From: Prevotellaceae bacterium
GTDB taxonomy: Bacteria; Bacteroidota; Bacteroidia; Bacteroidales; UBA932
Assembly: GCA_031258195.1 (NCBI GenBank)
Contig: JAIRNF010000027.1
Span: 62,001 to 126,000 of the forward strand
Length of the DNA: 64,000 nucleotides
Direction: 5' to 3'
Below the pieces are notes generated by a model. The model did not search any database, was not told the DNA's origin, and saw only the letters and a program-made list of their open reading frames with translations. The translations under genes and the position numbers were made by a program. Positions 15,668 through 24,639 of this stretch are shown here, one piece after another. Position 1 is the first letter of the stretch; each line of letters opens with the position of its first letter.

Positions 15668-16750
15668 GTGAGTACAGACGACTTACTGGAAGTAAATAGC
15701 CCATTACAAGACGATATAGCCGAAGAAGGACAAGACTTTTACGAACACTATAGCTTTGCGGTAGATAAAGGTCAGAGTCTGCTTCGTATAGACAAATTCC
15801 TAACAGCAAAAATCGAGAATGTATCACGCAACCGGATACAATCGGCTGCGGATGCGGCTTGTATCTTGGTAAACGGTAAACCTGTAAAATCTAACTACAA
15901 GGTGAAACCACTGGATACTATTTCTATCGTGATGCCCTATCCCCGTAGGGGTGTGGATATTATTCCCGAAAATATTCCGCTCAATATTTTATACGAAGAC
16001 GAGGATATCATTGTCATCAATAAACCTGCCGGAATTGTTGTACATCCCGGACATGGTAACTATTCGAGCACGCTGGTTAATGCTCTTGCGTGGCATCTGG
16101 GCGCAGATTCTAACCTGGATAAAAACGACGAACGCGGCGGGTTGCTTGTGCACCGAATAGATAAAAATACATCAGGCATCCTACTTATTGCAAAAAACGA
16201 TGTTGCACACGCCAAGCTGGCTAAACAATTTTTTGATCACACTGTTAGCAGGCTATACACTGCTTTGGTTTGGGGAAGAATGGAAGAAGAGCAAGGTACT
16301 ATTATTGGCAACATTGCCCGCAGCCAAAGCGACAGAATGCGTTTTAAAGTTTACGAAGATGAAACAATCGGTAAGTACGCCGCAACACACTATAAAGTTT
16401 TAGAAGAGCTGGGTTATGTCTCGCTGATAGAGTGCAAGCTCGAAACGGGTCGCACCCACCAGATACGTGTACACATGGAGTATTTAGGGCATCCGTTATT
16501 TAACGACGAACGGTATGGTGGCGATAAAATTTTACGGGGTACAACATTTACCAAGTATAAGCAGTTTGTGCAAAACTGTTTCAATATCATGCCTCATCAT
16601 GCCTTACACGCCCGTACGCTGGGGTTTATACACCCAGCTACAGGAAAAGAAATGATGTTTGAAGTGGAGCTACCGGATAACTTCAAATTGTTGATAGAAA
16701 AATGGAGGAGTTATGTTTCCAGCAGAAAAGTTGAAGAAGAGGGAGTTTAA
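15668..16750 (+). CDS. rluD: 23S rRNA pseudouridine synthase, RluD type
   Basis: Converts specific uridines of 23S rRNA helix 69 to pseudouridine if it is a true RluD. An S4 RNA-binding domain (about 36-100, RIDKFLTAKIENVSRNRIQ) precedes the catalytic domain. The catalytic domain has INKPAGIVVHPGHG (about 117-130), the catalytic Asp165 in HRIDKNTSG and the late GRTHQIRVHMEYLGHP box. 360 residues. The GTG start at 15668 lies one base after the preceding stop, so translation is probably coupled. Assignment to RluD rather than another RluA-family member rests on the S4 domain and gene context. Confidence 0.92.
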   Translation: MSTDDLLEVNSPLQDDIAEEGQDFYEHYSFAVDKGQSLLRIDKFLTAKIENVSRNRIQSAADAACILVNGKPVKSNYKVKPLDTISIVMPYPRRGVDIIPENIPLNILYEDEDIIVINKPAGIVVHPGHGNYSSTLVNALAWHLGADSNLDKNDERGGLLVHRIDKNTSGILLIAKNDVAHAKLAKQFFDHTVSRLYTALVWGRMEEEQGTIIGNIARSQSDRMRFKVYEDETIGKYAATHYKVLEELGYVSLIECKLETGRTHQIRVHMEYLGHPLFNDERYGGDKILRGTTFTKYKQFVQNCFNIMPHHALHARTLGFIHPATGKEMMFEVELPDNFKLLIEKWRSYVSSRKVEEEGV

Positions 16751-16793
16751 TAGATAAGTATTTTTTTAATGACTCGTTATTTTAAAACAATAT

Positions 16794-16876
16794 CGTCATT
16801 TCGACCCAAGGGAGAAATCTGCTCATTCAAGGCAATGTCACTTTTCAAGAGATTTCTCCCTTGGGTCGAAATGACG
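16794..16876. repeat. Dispersed hairpin element, GACCCAAGGGA subtype
   Basis: Arms CGTCATTTCGACCCAAGGGA and TCCCTTGGGTCGAAATGACG are exact inverses; pairing extends into GAAATCT/AGATTTC. It lies between rluD and the hydrolase gene. Confidence 0.92.
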
Positions 16877-16905
16877 GAAATTAGGATATTCTAAATAATG
16901 TAGTA

Positions 16906-17847
16906 TTGAACAGCTATAAACCCGATATATTAAAAGGCTTTGAGTTGCTGGCTATTGAAATGCCCAAGGATTACGAGGGCAAGGTAGTTTGTACGCTTAT
17001 CCGTAAGCGGAATGCTCAATCTAGTGAACGCGCTGTTTTATATGTTCATGGATTTCTTGATTACTTCTTTCAGAAAGAAATGGCGGATAAGTTTATTGAG
17101 CAAGGATATAACTTCTACGCGTTAGATTTACGTAAGTGCGGTCGTTCCATACTACCTAACCAAAAGCCATACAATCTGCGTAAAATAGAAGAGTATTTTG
17201 CAGACCTTGATGCTGCTATTGCACAAATAAAAGAAGAGAACAACAATAAACTGGTAATCTTTGCCCACTCAACAGGCGGATTAACAACATCTCTGTACTT
17301 AGATAAACACAAAGATGCCTCTAATGCCTTAGCTCTTAACAGCCCGTTTTTAGAGATGAACAAAAGTTGGATGATTCGTAAGATAGGTATTCCGTTCGTA
17401 ACCCTTTTTGCCGGATTATTCCCAAATTTAGCAGCAAACTCTAACTTCTCTACTTTTTACGAGCAAAGTTTGCATAAGACAGCAAAAGGAGAATGGGATT
17501 ATAATCTGGAGTGGAAACCCATAGCCGCAAAAATGGTAACACTAAGCTGGCTTAACGGGATACACAAAGCGCATAAAGCCATAAAGCAAGGATTAAACAT
17601 TCAATGCCCTGTTCTTGTTCTTAGCTCGAATAAATCGATGAAAAGGCACGAGTGGACGGATGCCTTTCATCATGCCGATTTAGTATTAAGCGTAGATCAA
17701 ATTCAGCGTTATGCCGATAAGCTGGGTAAAAACGTTATCAAACAAAAAATCGAAGGTGGAAAGCATGATCTTGTTTTATCAGAGAAACCGATGCGGGAGA
17801 AGGTGTATGAAATAATATTTAGTTGGCTGAGTAAAATAACAACATAA
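16906..17847 (+). CDS. Alpha/beta hydrolase (serine aminopeptidase S33/lysophospholipase-like)
   Basis: 313 residues of the alpha/beta-hydrolase fold. The oxyanion region is VLYVHGFLDY (about 44-53) and the nucleophile elbow FAHSTGGL carries Ser122. A late His occurs in EGGKHDLVLSE, as expected for the triad; the acid is probably in the SVDQIQRYADKL region. The best match of layout is the Hydrolase_4/monoglyceride lipase group. The substrate is unknown. The start is a TTG at 16906 (next ATG is 18 codons on, at the MPKDY segment). There is no signal peptide, so it is cytoplasmic. Confidence 0.82.
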   Translation: MNSYKPDILKGFELLAIEMPKDYEGKVVCTLIRKRNAQSSERAVLYVHGFLDYFFQKEMADKFIEQGYNFYALDLRKCGRSILPNQKPYNLRKIEEYFADLDAAIAQIKEENNNKLVIFAHSTGGLTTSLYLDKHKDASNALALNSPFLEMNKSWMIRKIGIPFVTLFAGLFPNLAANSNFSTFYEQSLHKTAKGEWDYNLEWKPIAAKMVTLSWLNGIHKAHKAIKQGLNIQCPVLVLSSNKSMKRHEWTDAFHHADLVLSVDQIQRYADKLGKNVIKQKIEGGKHDLVLSEKPMREKVYEIIFSWLSKITT

Positions 17848-18013
17848 TTAATAAACATTATATTGAATAAGGACTTAAAGAACAAAGACAAAAGATTTTA
17901 TAAAACACAATTAATAAATAGCACTCATTATCAGTTGCAAATGGTCATGCCTGCTATAGAAAGTCTTTGCTCTTTTATCCTTACATCTTTAATCTATATA
18001 AACCCCCATAAGT

Positions 18014-18670
18014 ATGTTAGACATAAAAGTATTTGTATTTAACGAGATACAGGAAAACACGATAATTCTACCAGACGAAACAAAAGAGTGTGTCATTATA
18101 GATGCCGGATGCAATAATGAGGCAGAACAGTTACGATTATCGAACTATATAGCAGAGAATAATCTCAAGCCTGTTATGCTGCTTAATACGCATGGTCATT
18201 TCGATCATGTTATGGGTAACGCGTATATTTTTCGTAAGTATGGGCTAACGCCTATTATGCATTGTGGCGATTTAAATAAAATTGAAAACGCCACCGCCTA
18301 TGTTAGCGCATTCGGACTGCAAATGGAAACGCCTCCCGCTCCTAAACAATTTCTTGAAGACGGGCAAATACTAAAATTTGGCAATACTGAATTTAAGGTA
18401 ATTCATACGCCCGGACATTCTGAAGGTGGAGTTTGTCTATACTTTGAGAAAGAAAAGCTGCTGGTAGCAGGTGATACGTTGTTCAATGGAAGCATTGGAC
18501 GTACTGATCTGCCCGGCGGCGACTACGATGAGTTAATGCACAGCATACATACCAAACTGCTAACACTCTCTGGAGATACAGAAGTTATATGTGGTCATGG
18601 ACCCGGTACTACTATTGGTCGTGAGGCAATGACAAATCCATTCCTTACCGGCGATACTCAATATATTTAA
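18014..18670 (+). CDS. MBL-fold metallo-hydrolase (glyoxalase II-like)
   Basis: 218 residues. The zinc signature THGHFDH is at 59-65. Further ligands are in VIHTPGHSEGG (His), LLVAGDTLFNGSIGR (Asp) and VICGHGPGTT (His). This set is complete for the glyoxalase II/YcbL-type family, which hydrolyses thioesters such as S-lactoylglutathione analogues. The true substrate is not known. It is followed after 23 bases by the lytic transglycosylase gene. Confidence 0.9.
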   Translation: MLDIKVFVFNEIQENTIILPDETKECVIIDAGCNNEAEQLRLSNYIAENNLKPVMLLNTHGHFDHVMGNAYIFRKYGLTPIMHCGDLNKIENATAYVSAFGLQMETPPAPKQFLEDGQILKFGNTEFKVIHTPGHSEGGVCLYFEKEKLLVAGDTLFNGSIGRTDLPGGDYDELMHSIHTKLLTLSGDTEVICGHGPGTTIGREAMTNPFLTGDTQYI

Positions 18671-18693
18671 TCTGTAAACTATACTTCGTTACA

Positions 18694-19632
18694 ATGAATA
18701 AATTTTCTTACATCATTTTTTCTTTATTTTTGCTGCTTAGCCTAACAGTTTGTGCCTCTCGTCCCGATAACAGCGATGAGTCCGAAAAAAATCAGGATAA
18801 AAATATAGAGCAAATCGCCCAGCAAAATATAGTAGCCATCCCGGCCCCCAAAAAAGCAACCTTTGCAGGAGAAAAAGTTCCGTTGGAATATTTTGATGTC
18901 AATGAGTTCCTTTCACGCGAGCTGACGTCCATATCTTACGGACACGGTATAATGGTGCAAACCATACGCTTGGCGAATCGTTTTTTCCCCATAATAGAGC
19001 CTATTTTAGAAGAGCAAGGTGTGCCCGACGATTTTAAATACCTATGTGTGGCAGAAAGTAACCTACAAAACGTAATATCCCCTGCACGTGCCGTAGGCTA
19101 TTGGCAATTTTTAGAAGGTACAGGAAAGGAATTCGGGCTTGAAATAAATAAGGAAGTTGACGAACGTTACCATATTGAAAAAGCAACCGTGGCAGCATGT
19201 AAATACTTTAAAAGGGCTTATGCTAAATACGGTAACTGGACGCTGGCAGCAGCATCCTACAATGTTGGTATGGCTCATATTGACGGGAAAATTAAACGCC
19301 AGAAAACCGATAACTACTACGATATGTCGTTGAATATGGAAACGGCTCGTTACGTTTACCGAGCGGTAGCTTATAAAGAAATTATGACTAAGCCGCATTT
19401 ATATGGCTTTAATGTCTCAAAAGAAGATTTATATAAACCTTTTGAATACGAAGAGGTAGAGGTAAAGACCAATATTGCAAGTATTGCCGATTTTGCCCAA
19501 AAACACGATACAAACTATAAAATGATAAAGATATTTAACCCTTGGCTGCGCGACGGCGTATTAACCAACGCTGCTAAAAAAACCTATACCATTAAAATAC
19601 CGAAAGAAGGTTTTAGAGAAGGCAAAAAGTAG
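18694..19632 (+). CDS. Lytic transglycosylase (SLT domain, MltD-like)
   Basis: 312 residues. A hydrophobic signal (about 4-20, possibly a lipoprotein with Cys20 after LTV) is followed by an SLT catalytic domain. The catalytic Glu121 lies in CVAESNLQNVIS, then PARAVGYWQFLEGTGKEFGL, and the AAASYNVGMAHIDGK segment is typical of the family. Such enzymes cut peptidoglycan glycan strands to make anhydro-muropeptides. The C-terminus has one degenerate LysM-like stretch (IASIADFAQKHDTNYKMIK...FNPWL), as in MltD proteins. Acts in the periplasm or at the outer membrane. Confidence 0.9.
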   Translation: MNKFSYIIFSLFLLLSLTVCASRPDNSDESEKNQDKNIEQIAQQNIVAIPAPKKATFAGEKVPLEYFDVNEFLSRELTSISYGHGIMVQTIRLANRFFPIIEPILEEQGVPDDFKYLCVAESNLQNVISPARAVGYWQFLEGTGKEFGLEINKEVDERYHIEKATVAACKYFKRAYAKYGNWTLAAASYNVGMAHIDGKIKRQKTDNYYDMSLNMETARYVYRAVAYKEIMTKPHLYGFNVSKEDLYKPFEYEEVEVKTNIASIADFAQKHDTNYKMIKIFNPWLRDGVLTNAAKKTYTIKIPKEGFREGKK

Positions 19633-20368
19633 TATCTTCATCTTGTTAATTACGGCTAAGCTGTAAATGAGATGAGAAAGCTTGTAGTATTACAGATCCT
19701 TTAATATTACCTATGCGCAATATTCTTACCCTACAAAGTACACTGAGGTTAACATCAGAGGTCTTGTTAAAAAAGATACATAAAATCTTGTTAGTAAAAT
19801 TGAACAAGCACCTAGCATAGGAGAGCTGCTTAGTATAAGTTTTCCGTTGAGGGGTGCTTTTCAATGGAAAAAATAACAAGACCCGATAGCTGATGACGTT
19901 TGCTGGGAGCTGAAGTATCAACCTTTCCTTAAGAATAGTAAAAGAAGACAGCCTTCAGCATGCTTACGAAGAATATCGTATTGCCTGAGAAAAATATTAA
20001 TTTCAGAAGAACGGGCAAAAATGTGGCTCTTATACTACATGGGCAGGTTGAATTAGGTTTTATCAAAGAAATGTGCCTCAAAGCATGGGGAATACCATAC
20101 AATTTAACCAAGTCGTTAGTAGGTAATGTTATTTATGAAACATAGTAGTATGCCTATCTCGGCTATGATGAACGCATTCACATTAAGTATCTTAGGTTCG
20201 AAGGTAACAAGTTGGTATCATTTTACTATATTATTTCAAAGCCCGAAAGAAGGTACTAGCTAATGTTGGTTGTACTATATTTTTATTTCCATATGGTTCT
20301 GACCTTTGTGACAGCTTTGCTATTCCCTAATTCTCAAAGCACCGCATTCTCACGTCGCTTCTTTTTGC
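19633..20368. other. Decayed non-coding stretch before recF
   Basis: About 740 bases without an intact gene. A plus-strand frame from 19960 (RRTGKNVALILHGQVELGFI...NLTKSLVGNVIYET) meets TAG TAG and then continues in the same frame to a stop near 20262, reading YAYLGYDERIHIKYL and SFYYIISKPERRY. This looks like one old gene with two adjacent stops. It resembles no family I recognise. The minus-strand frame at 19646-19921 looks like a shadow. Confidence 0.35.
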
Positions 20369-20376
20369 TACCTTTG
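20369..20376 (+). promoter_or_regulatory. -7 box for recF
   Basis: TACCTTTG fits TAnnTTTG and lies 23 bases before the GTG start of recF. Confidence 0.5.
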
Positions 20377-20399
20377 TTTTCCATTTGTAAGAAATATCT

Positions 20400-21527
20400 G
20401 TGTATCTCAGACAGCTGAATATTACCAATTTCAAAAATCTCGAACAGGTTAACCTTAGCTTATCTCCGGGGCTTAACTGTTTTATTGGTGATAACGGTGA
20501 AGGTAAAACCAACCTGCTCGATGCTGTTTACTACCTTTCTATGGCTAAAAGCTACTTTCATCAACCCGATTCGCAAGTTATTCGTCATGGCGAAGGTTTT
20601 TTTATGCTGCAAGGCTTTTACGAGCGTAACGGAGCCGAAGAGCAGCTGTCGTGCGGGGTAAAGAAGGGAGAAGGTAAGGCTTTAAAGCGTAATGGTAAGC
20701 AATATGAGCGATTAGCCGATCATATCGGGTTTATTCCATTGGTAATGGTATCGCCTACCGATAGCGTGCTGATTACCGACTCGGGAGAAGAACGCCGCCG
20801 CTATCTTAACAGCTTAATATCGCAGATTGACAGGGAGTACCTTGACAGCCTTATTCGATACAACCATGCGCTTATGCTGCGTAATAAGCTGCTTAAGCAA
20901 TCGGGTTCGATAGACCGTGACATGCTCGATACGCTCGATACGCAGCTGTCGGAATACGGACAGAAGATACATGAAAAACGTAAGCATATTCTAGAGTCTA
21001 TGGCTCCGTACTTTACTATGGTATATGCCGTAGTGTCGGGGAATAAAGAAGACGTACAGCTTCCGTACCGCTCCGATCTAAGTAAAGAATCGCTATATGC
21101 CTTATTAAAGCAGTCGTTCGAAAAAGATAAATTGCTACAGCATACATCGGTTGGCATTCATCGCGATGATGTAGAAATGCAGATGGGTGAACATCCTATA
21201 CGGCGTGTAGGTTCGCAGGGGCAGCAGAAGACTTACTTACTTGCGCTGAAGTTAGCACAGTTCGAGCTATATAAAAAGCACTCGGGTATTGCTCCTCTGC
21301 TTTTGCTTGACGATGTTTTCGATAAGTTGGATATGGCACGTGTAGAGCATCTGATACAGTTGGTTGCTCATAACGGTTTCGGGCAGATATTTCTTACCGA
21401 CAGCAATAAAACAAGGCTCGATGCCATTCTTGCCAGCGTTGGCAGCGAACATGCACTTTTCCGCGTAAAGAACGGAGAGGTTGAAACGTTGAATGTACTA
21501 CATACAGCAGACGATGAGACGGAGTAA
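20400..21527 (+). CDS. recF: DNA replication and repair protein RecF
   Basis: SMC-like ATPase that loads RecA at gapped DNA together with RecO/RecR. The Walker A is GDNGEGKT (30-37). The signature-like stretch GSQGQQKTYLLALKLAQ (about 267-283) and the Walker B LLLLDDVFDKLD (about 300-311) are present. 375 residues. The start is GTG at 20400, giving the standard N-terminus MYLRQLNITNFKN. The end overlaps the DUF721 gene by 14 bases, so the two are translationally coupled, an order common in Bacteroidota. dnaA and dnaN are not nearby. Confidence 0.95.
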   Translation: MYLRQLNITNFKNLEQVNLSLSPGLNCFIGDNGEGKTNLLDAVYYLSMAKSYFHQPDSQVIRHGEGFFMLQGFYERNGAEEQLSCGVKKGEGKALKRNGKQYERLADHIGFIPLVMVSPTDSVLITDSGEERRRYLNSLISQIDREYLDSLIRYNHALMLRNKLLKQSGSIDRDMLDTLDTQLSEYGQKIHEKRKHILESMAPYFTMVYAVVSGNKEDVQLPYRSDLSKESLYALLKQSFEKDKLLQHTSVGIHRDDVEMQMGEHPIRRVGSQGQQKTYLLALKLAQFELYKKHSGIAPLLLLDDVFDKLDMARVEHLIQLVAHNGFGQIFLTDSNKTRLDAILASVGSEHALFRVKNGEVETLNVLHTADDETE

Positions 21528-21804
21528 ACCACAGCGGCTAAGCGAAGTAATGCAGAGTCTTATTAAAGAGCTGGGGCTTGAGAAAGGGCTTAAAGAGGCA
21601 AAGGTGTACACTGTTTTTGATGAGCTGGTTGGCACTCGTATTACGAATCTTGTAATTCGTAAGTATATCAGCAACCGCAAGCTGGTTATTCATTTAAAAT
21701 CTTCTATTGCCCGCGGCGAGTTGATGATGATTCGTAACGAATTAACTGCCGAAATTAACCGCAAGTTGGGAGAGCAAGCCATTGACGGTATTATTTTAAG
21801 CTAG
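21514..21804 (+). CDS. DUF721 (DciA-like) protein
   Basis: 96 residues. The sequence RLSEVMQSLIKELGLEKGL, the middle VGTRITNLVIRKYISNRKLVIHL and the Arg-rich strand IARGELMMIRNEL match the DUF721 family. Some members (DciA) help load the replicative helicase. It overlaps recF by 14 bases. The ATG at 21514 is preferred over one at 21493 because it gives the normal family N-terminus MRRSKPQRLSEVM. The stop TAG is followed in the same frame by a further 81 open codons (see next entry). Confidence 0.85.
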   Translation: MRRSKPQRLSEVMQSLIKELGLEKGLKEAKVYTVFDELVGTRITNLVIRKYISNRKLVIHLKSSIARGELMMIRNELTAEINRKLGEQAIDGIILS

Positions 21805-22050
21805 CCTTTACCGTCCTCTTTACATGCGCAAAGTTTAAAAGAAGCGAACAACGATGACCTTAACCCCGAAATAATACAGTACTACAGAAATGATGCAGAG
21901 TTGCTTGAAAAATATAGAGCGTTACTGGTAGCCAAAAATGCCGGTGGAGTGGATCAGAAAAGAGTTCTTACCTACCTGAAAAACATATACTATACATTAC
22001 AAATGGGCAACGAGTTCGAAGCTATTGATAGGCTATACGACCAATATTAG
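21805..22050 (+). pseudogene. Start-less coding-like frame in phase with the DUF721 gene
   Basis: Directly after the DUF721 stop the same frame stays open for 81 codons to a TAG at 22048-22050. It reads like protein: EIIQYYRNDAELLEKYRALL, then GGVDQKRVLTYLKNIYYTL and EFEAIDRLYDQY. There is no ATG, GTG or TTG near its beginning. I take it as the C-terminal remnant of a helical protein I do not recognise that lost its front. A TAG readthrough product cannot be excluded but is less likely. Confidence 0.5.
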
Positions 22051-22112
22051 TCATTTTTAATATTCGTCAGTTCTAAATCAGTAGCTAAGTTCCAAAATCT
22101 CCCTTTTTCTCG

Positions 22113-22120
22113 TACTTTTG
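22113..22120 (+). promoter_or_regulatory. -7 box for the suf genes
   Basis: TACTTTTG fits TAnnTTTG, 116 bases before the sufS start, implying a roughly 110-base leader. Confidence 0.45.
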
Positions 22121-22236
22121 TAAATCTTTTTGGTTGAACACACCCGATGTTTAGAGTGTTTACTACTCAAAGCAGAAAGTTGATATTTTAAACCGATAGC
22201 TTTTACTCTTTGTCATCGCTCTTTTAGTCTATAGCT

Positions 22237-23454
22237 ATGTTAGATATACAAAAAATACGCTCCGATTTTCCTATTCTGTCCACAACAGTATGTGGTAAGC
22301 CATTAGTTTATTTAGATAATGGCGCGACAGCCCAAAAGCCTAATGTTGTGATAGATACGATCAATCGCTTACATACACGGCAGAATGCCAACATTCATCG
22401 CGGGGTGCATTACCTTAGCGAAGCCTGCACGGAAGAGTACGAAAATGCCCGCCGATCAGTAGTTACGTTTATCAATGCAAATAGCACTCGCGAGATCGTG
22501 TTTACCGCCGGAACGACTGCTGCCATTAATCTGGTTGCGTCTTCGTTCGGAGATGAGTTTGTACAAGAAGGTAATGAGATAATCGTTACCATAATGGAGC
22601 ACCACTCCAACTTCGTGCCGTGGCAGGCACTTTGCAGGCGAAAAAACGCTCGTTTAAGGGTTGTTGATCTTACTGGCGATGGAGACCTTGATCTGGAGCA
22701 ATTTCAAGAGTTTATTGGCGAAAAAACGCGCTTAATTACCGTTGCCCAAACCTCTAATGTATTGGGTACGGTAAACCCTGTTTCAGATATTATTAAGTTG
22801 GCACATAGCTATAATATTCCTGTGCTGGTTGACGGTGCGCAGAGCGTTGTTCATAGTAAAATAGATATGCAGGCGTTGGATTGCGATTTCTTTACTTTTT
22901 CTGGGCATAAGTTCTACGGACCAACAGGTATAGGGGTTCTATACGCCAAAGAAAAATGGCTTGATGTCATGCCGCCTTATCAGTATGGTGGCGATATGGT
23001 AGCTACGGTAACCGTTGAAGACACTACTTTTGCCGATCTCCCGCTAAAGTTCGAAGCCGGTACGGCTAACTATATAGGGGCAATAGGGCTAGGCGCTGCT
23101 ATTGGCTATCTTGAGGGGTTGGGAATGGAAAACATACAGCAATACGAACAAGAATTGCTACAGCTGGCGCATAAGCTGGCAGACGAAACGGCAGGCATGA
23201 CCGTTTACGGCAGGACAAAGCGTAAGGCAGGCATACTGTCATTTTTGCTGGATGGCATACACCATTATGACACAGGCATGATTCTTGATAAAATGGGTAT
23301 AGCCGTCCGTACGGGGCATCTATGTGCCGAACCTCTAATGACGTATATGGGCGTTACAGGTTTAGTGCGTGCATCATTTGGTTTGTATAACACAAAAGAA
23401 GAAGTGCAAGCTTTATTCGACGGGATAAAAAAAGTACAACAAATGCTCGGTTAG
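22237..23454 (+). CDS. sufS: Cysteine desulfurase SufS
   Basis: PLP enzyme that takes sulfur from L-cysteine for Fe-S cluster assembly. The PLP Lys225 is in TFSGHKFYGPTG, the active Cys363 in RTGHLCAEPLM, and the cofactor-stacking His in TIMEHHSN (about 121-123). 405 residues; group II (SufS) layout with the short active-site loop that needs SufE. sufE lies 61 bases downstream, and sufT (DUF59) a little further. The usual sufBCD genes are not in this window. Confidence 0.95.
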   Translation: MLDIQKIRSDFPILSTTVCGKPLVYLDNGATAQKPNVVIDTINRLHTRQNANIHRGVHYLSEACTEEYENARRSVVTFINANSTREIVFTAGTTAAINLVASSFGDEFVQEGNEIIVTIMEHHSNFVPWQALCRRKNARLRVVDLTGDGDLDLEQFQEFIGEKTRLITVAQTSNVLGTVNPVSDIIKLAHSYNIPVLVDGAQSVVHSKIDMQALDCDFFTFSGHKFYGPTGIGVLYAKEKWLDVMPPYQYGGDMVATVTVEDTTFADLPLKFEAGTANYIGAIGLGAAIGYLEGLGMENIQQYEQELLQLAHKLADETAGMTVYGRTKRKAGILSFLLDGIHHYDTGMILDKMGIAVRTGHLCAEPLMTYMGVTGLVRASFGLYNTKEEVQALFDGIKKVQQMLG

Positions 23455-23464
23455 TTATTTTTCA

Positions 23465-23488
23465 TCATCCCGAACGAAGTCGGAAATG
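23465..23488. repeat. Shrunken copy of the dispersed hairpin element
   Basis: CATCATCCCGAACGAAGTCGG then AAATGATG looks like an internally deleted copy: the outer arms CATCAT/ATGATG still pair and the GAACGAAG core is kept. It lies between sufS and sufE. Confidence 0.4.
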
Positions 23489-23515
23489 ATGGCTAATATA
23501 GAATTAATAATAACA

Positions 23516-23944
23516 ATGACAATAAACGAAATACAAGATCAGATAGTAGAAGAGTTCTCAGTGTTCAACGACTGGATGGACAGGTACAGCTACCTTATAG
23601 AGCTGGGTAACGGCTTGCAAGTAATGGACGAAAAGTATAAGGTCGATCAGAACCTCATTAAGTCCTGCCAGTCGCGGGTATGGGTAAACGCCGACTTGGC
23701 AGATGGTAAAATCGTCTTTACAGCCGATAGCGATGCCATTATCACAAAGGGAATTATCGCGCTGCTTATTCGTGTGCTATCTAACCAGACACCGAAAGAT
23801 ATTATGAACGCCAACTTGTACTTCATAGATAAGATAGGGCTTAAAGAAAACCTTTCGCCCACACGTGCCAACGGTCTGGTGGGTATGGTAAAGCAGATGC
23901 GCGATTACGCTATCGCCTATAATAGTATATTAGCTAACCAATAG
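23516..23944 (+). CDS. sufE: Cysteine desulfuration protein SufE
   Basis: Accepts persulfide sulfur from SufS on a conserved Cys. With the start at 23516 the protein is 142 residues and begins MTINEIQDQIVEEF like its relatives; an ATG 30 bases upstream adds unsupported residues inside a repeat remnant. The acceptor Cys51 is in IKSCQSRVWV, followed by the family stretch VFTADSDAIITKGIIALLI. It forms an operon with sufS. Confidence 0.93.
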   Translation: MTINEIQDQIVEEFSVFNDWMDRYSYLIELGNGLQVMDEKYKVDQNLIKSCQSRVWVNADLADGKIVFTADSDAIITKGIIALLIRVLSNQTPKDIMNANLYFIDKIGLKENLSPTRANGLVGMVKQMRDYAIAYNSILANQ

Positions 23945-23950
23945 CGAGAG

Positions 23951-24601
23951 ATGAAAAAATTTGCCTTTGTGTTATTTCTTGCGGTGTTGTTTACGCCGGC
24001 GCACGCCCAAACGCTTACCAATATTAATAAACTGGACGAGGAGTTGAGGAGCGTTGGAGAAAAAGACCAATCCATACGCATGGAGCTGATTGAGGCGGTA
24101 GCCAAAGCCCAAGAAACAGGCGATATAAACAGGTTAGACTCTCTGCTTATACAAATGAAGGTTATCGATAAGGAAAATCAGGCTTTTGTTGAGAGCGTGT
24201 TAGATTCGGCAGGTTGGGTAGCAGGTCTTAGCAACGAGGCAAATTCGGCGATTTTTTTGGTAATAGACCATGCAAACCTCGATTTTCAGAAGAAGTATAT
24301 CGATTTGGTAAAGGCTCAAAGTGAGGCAAAGGTTATTTCTGCAAGCCAGTATGTTACCTTATTAGATAGAGTACTGATGAAATCCGGCAAACCGCAGCAG
24401 TATGGTACGCAAACGGTAAGCGTTAATAACGAAACTTTTCTTTGGACCGTTTCAGACCCTGATAACCTCAACCGGCGAAGAGCTGAGGTTGGCTTAATGC
24501 CTATTGAAGACTACTTGTTGTTGGTAGAAAAAACGTACGGCAATAAAGTCGTTTGGGATAAAAGCAAAACCGTTGAAAGTTTCGGTATGACGTTTGATTA
24601 G
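23951..24601 (+). CDS. Exported DUF6624-type protein
   Basis: 216 residues. The signal peptide MKKFAFVLFLAVLFTPAHAQ is followed by a helical region and the family-like stretch IFLVIDHANLDFQKKYIDLV (about 97-116). The end NRRRAEVGLMPIEDYL (about 175-190) is also typical. The domain of unknown function DUF6624 has this RRAEVGLxPIEDY ending. It starts six bases after sufE, so it is cotranscribed with Fe-S assembly genes, but no role in that process is known. Periplasmic by its signal. Confidence 0.75.
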   Translation: MKKFAFVLFLAVLFTPAHAQTLTNINKLDEELRSVGEKDQSIRMELIEAVAKAQETGDINRLDSLLIQMKVIDKENQAFVESVLDSAGWVAGLSNEANSAIFLVIDHANLDFQKKYIDLVKAQSEAKVISASQYVTLLDRVLMKSGKPQQYGTQTVSVNNETFLWTVSDPDNLNRRRAEVGLMPIEDYLLLVEKTYGNKVVWDKSKTVESFGMTFD

Positions 24602-24639
24602 CCGATGTCAATCGTTTATTATACGAATAAGAATAGACC

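Noticed and set aside
19646..19921. 91-codon minus-strand frame after the lytic transglycosylase gene
   Set aside because: Low-quality composition, no motif, and it lies in sequence that looks decayed on the other strand.
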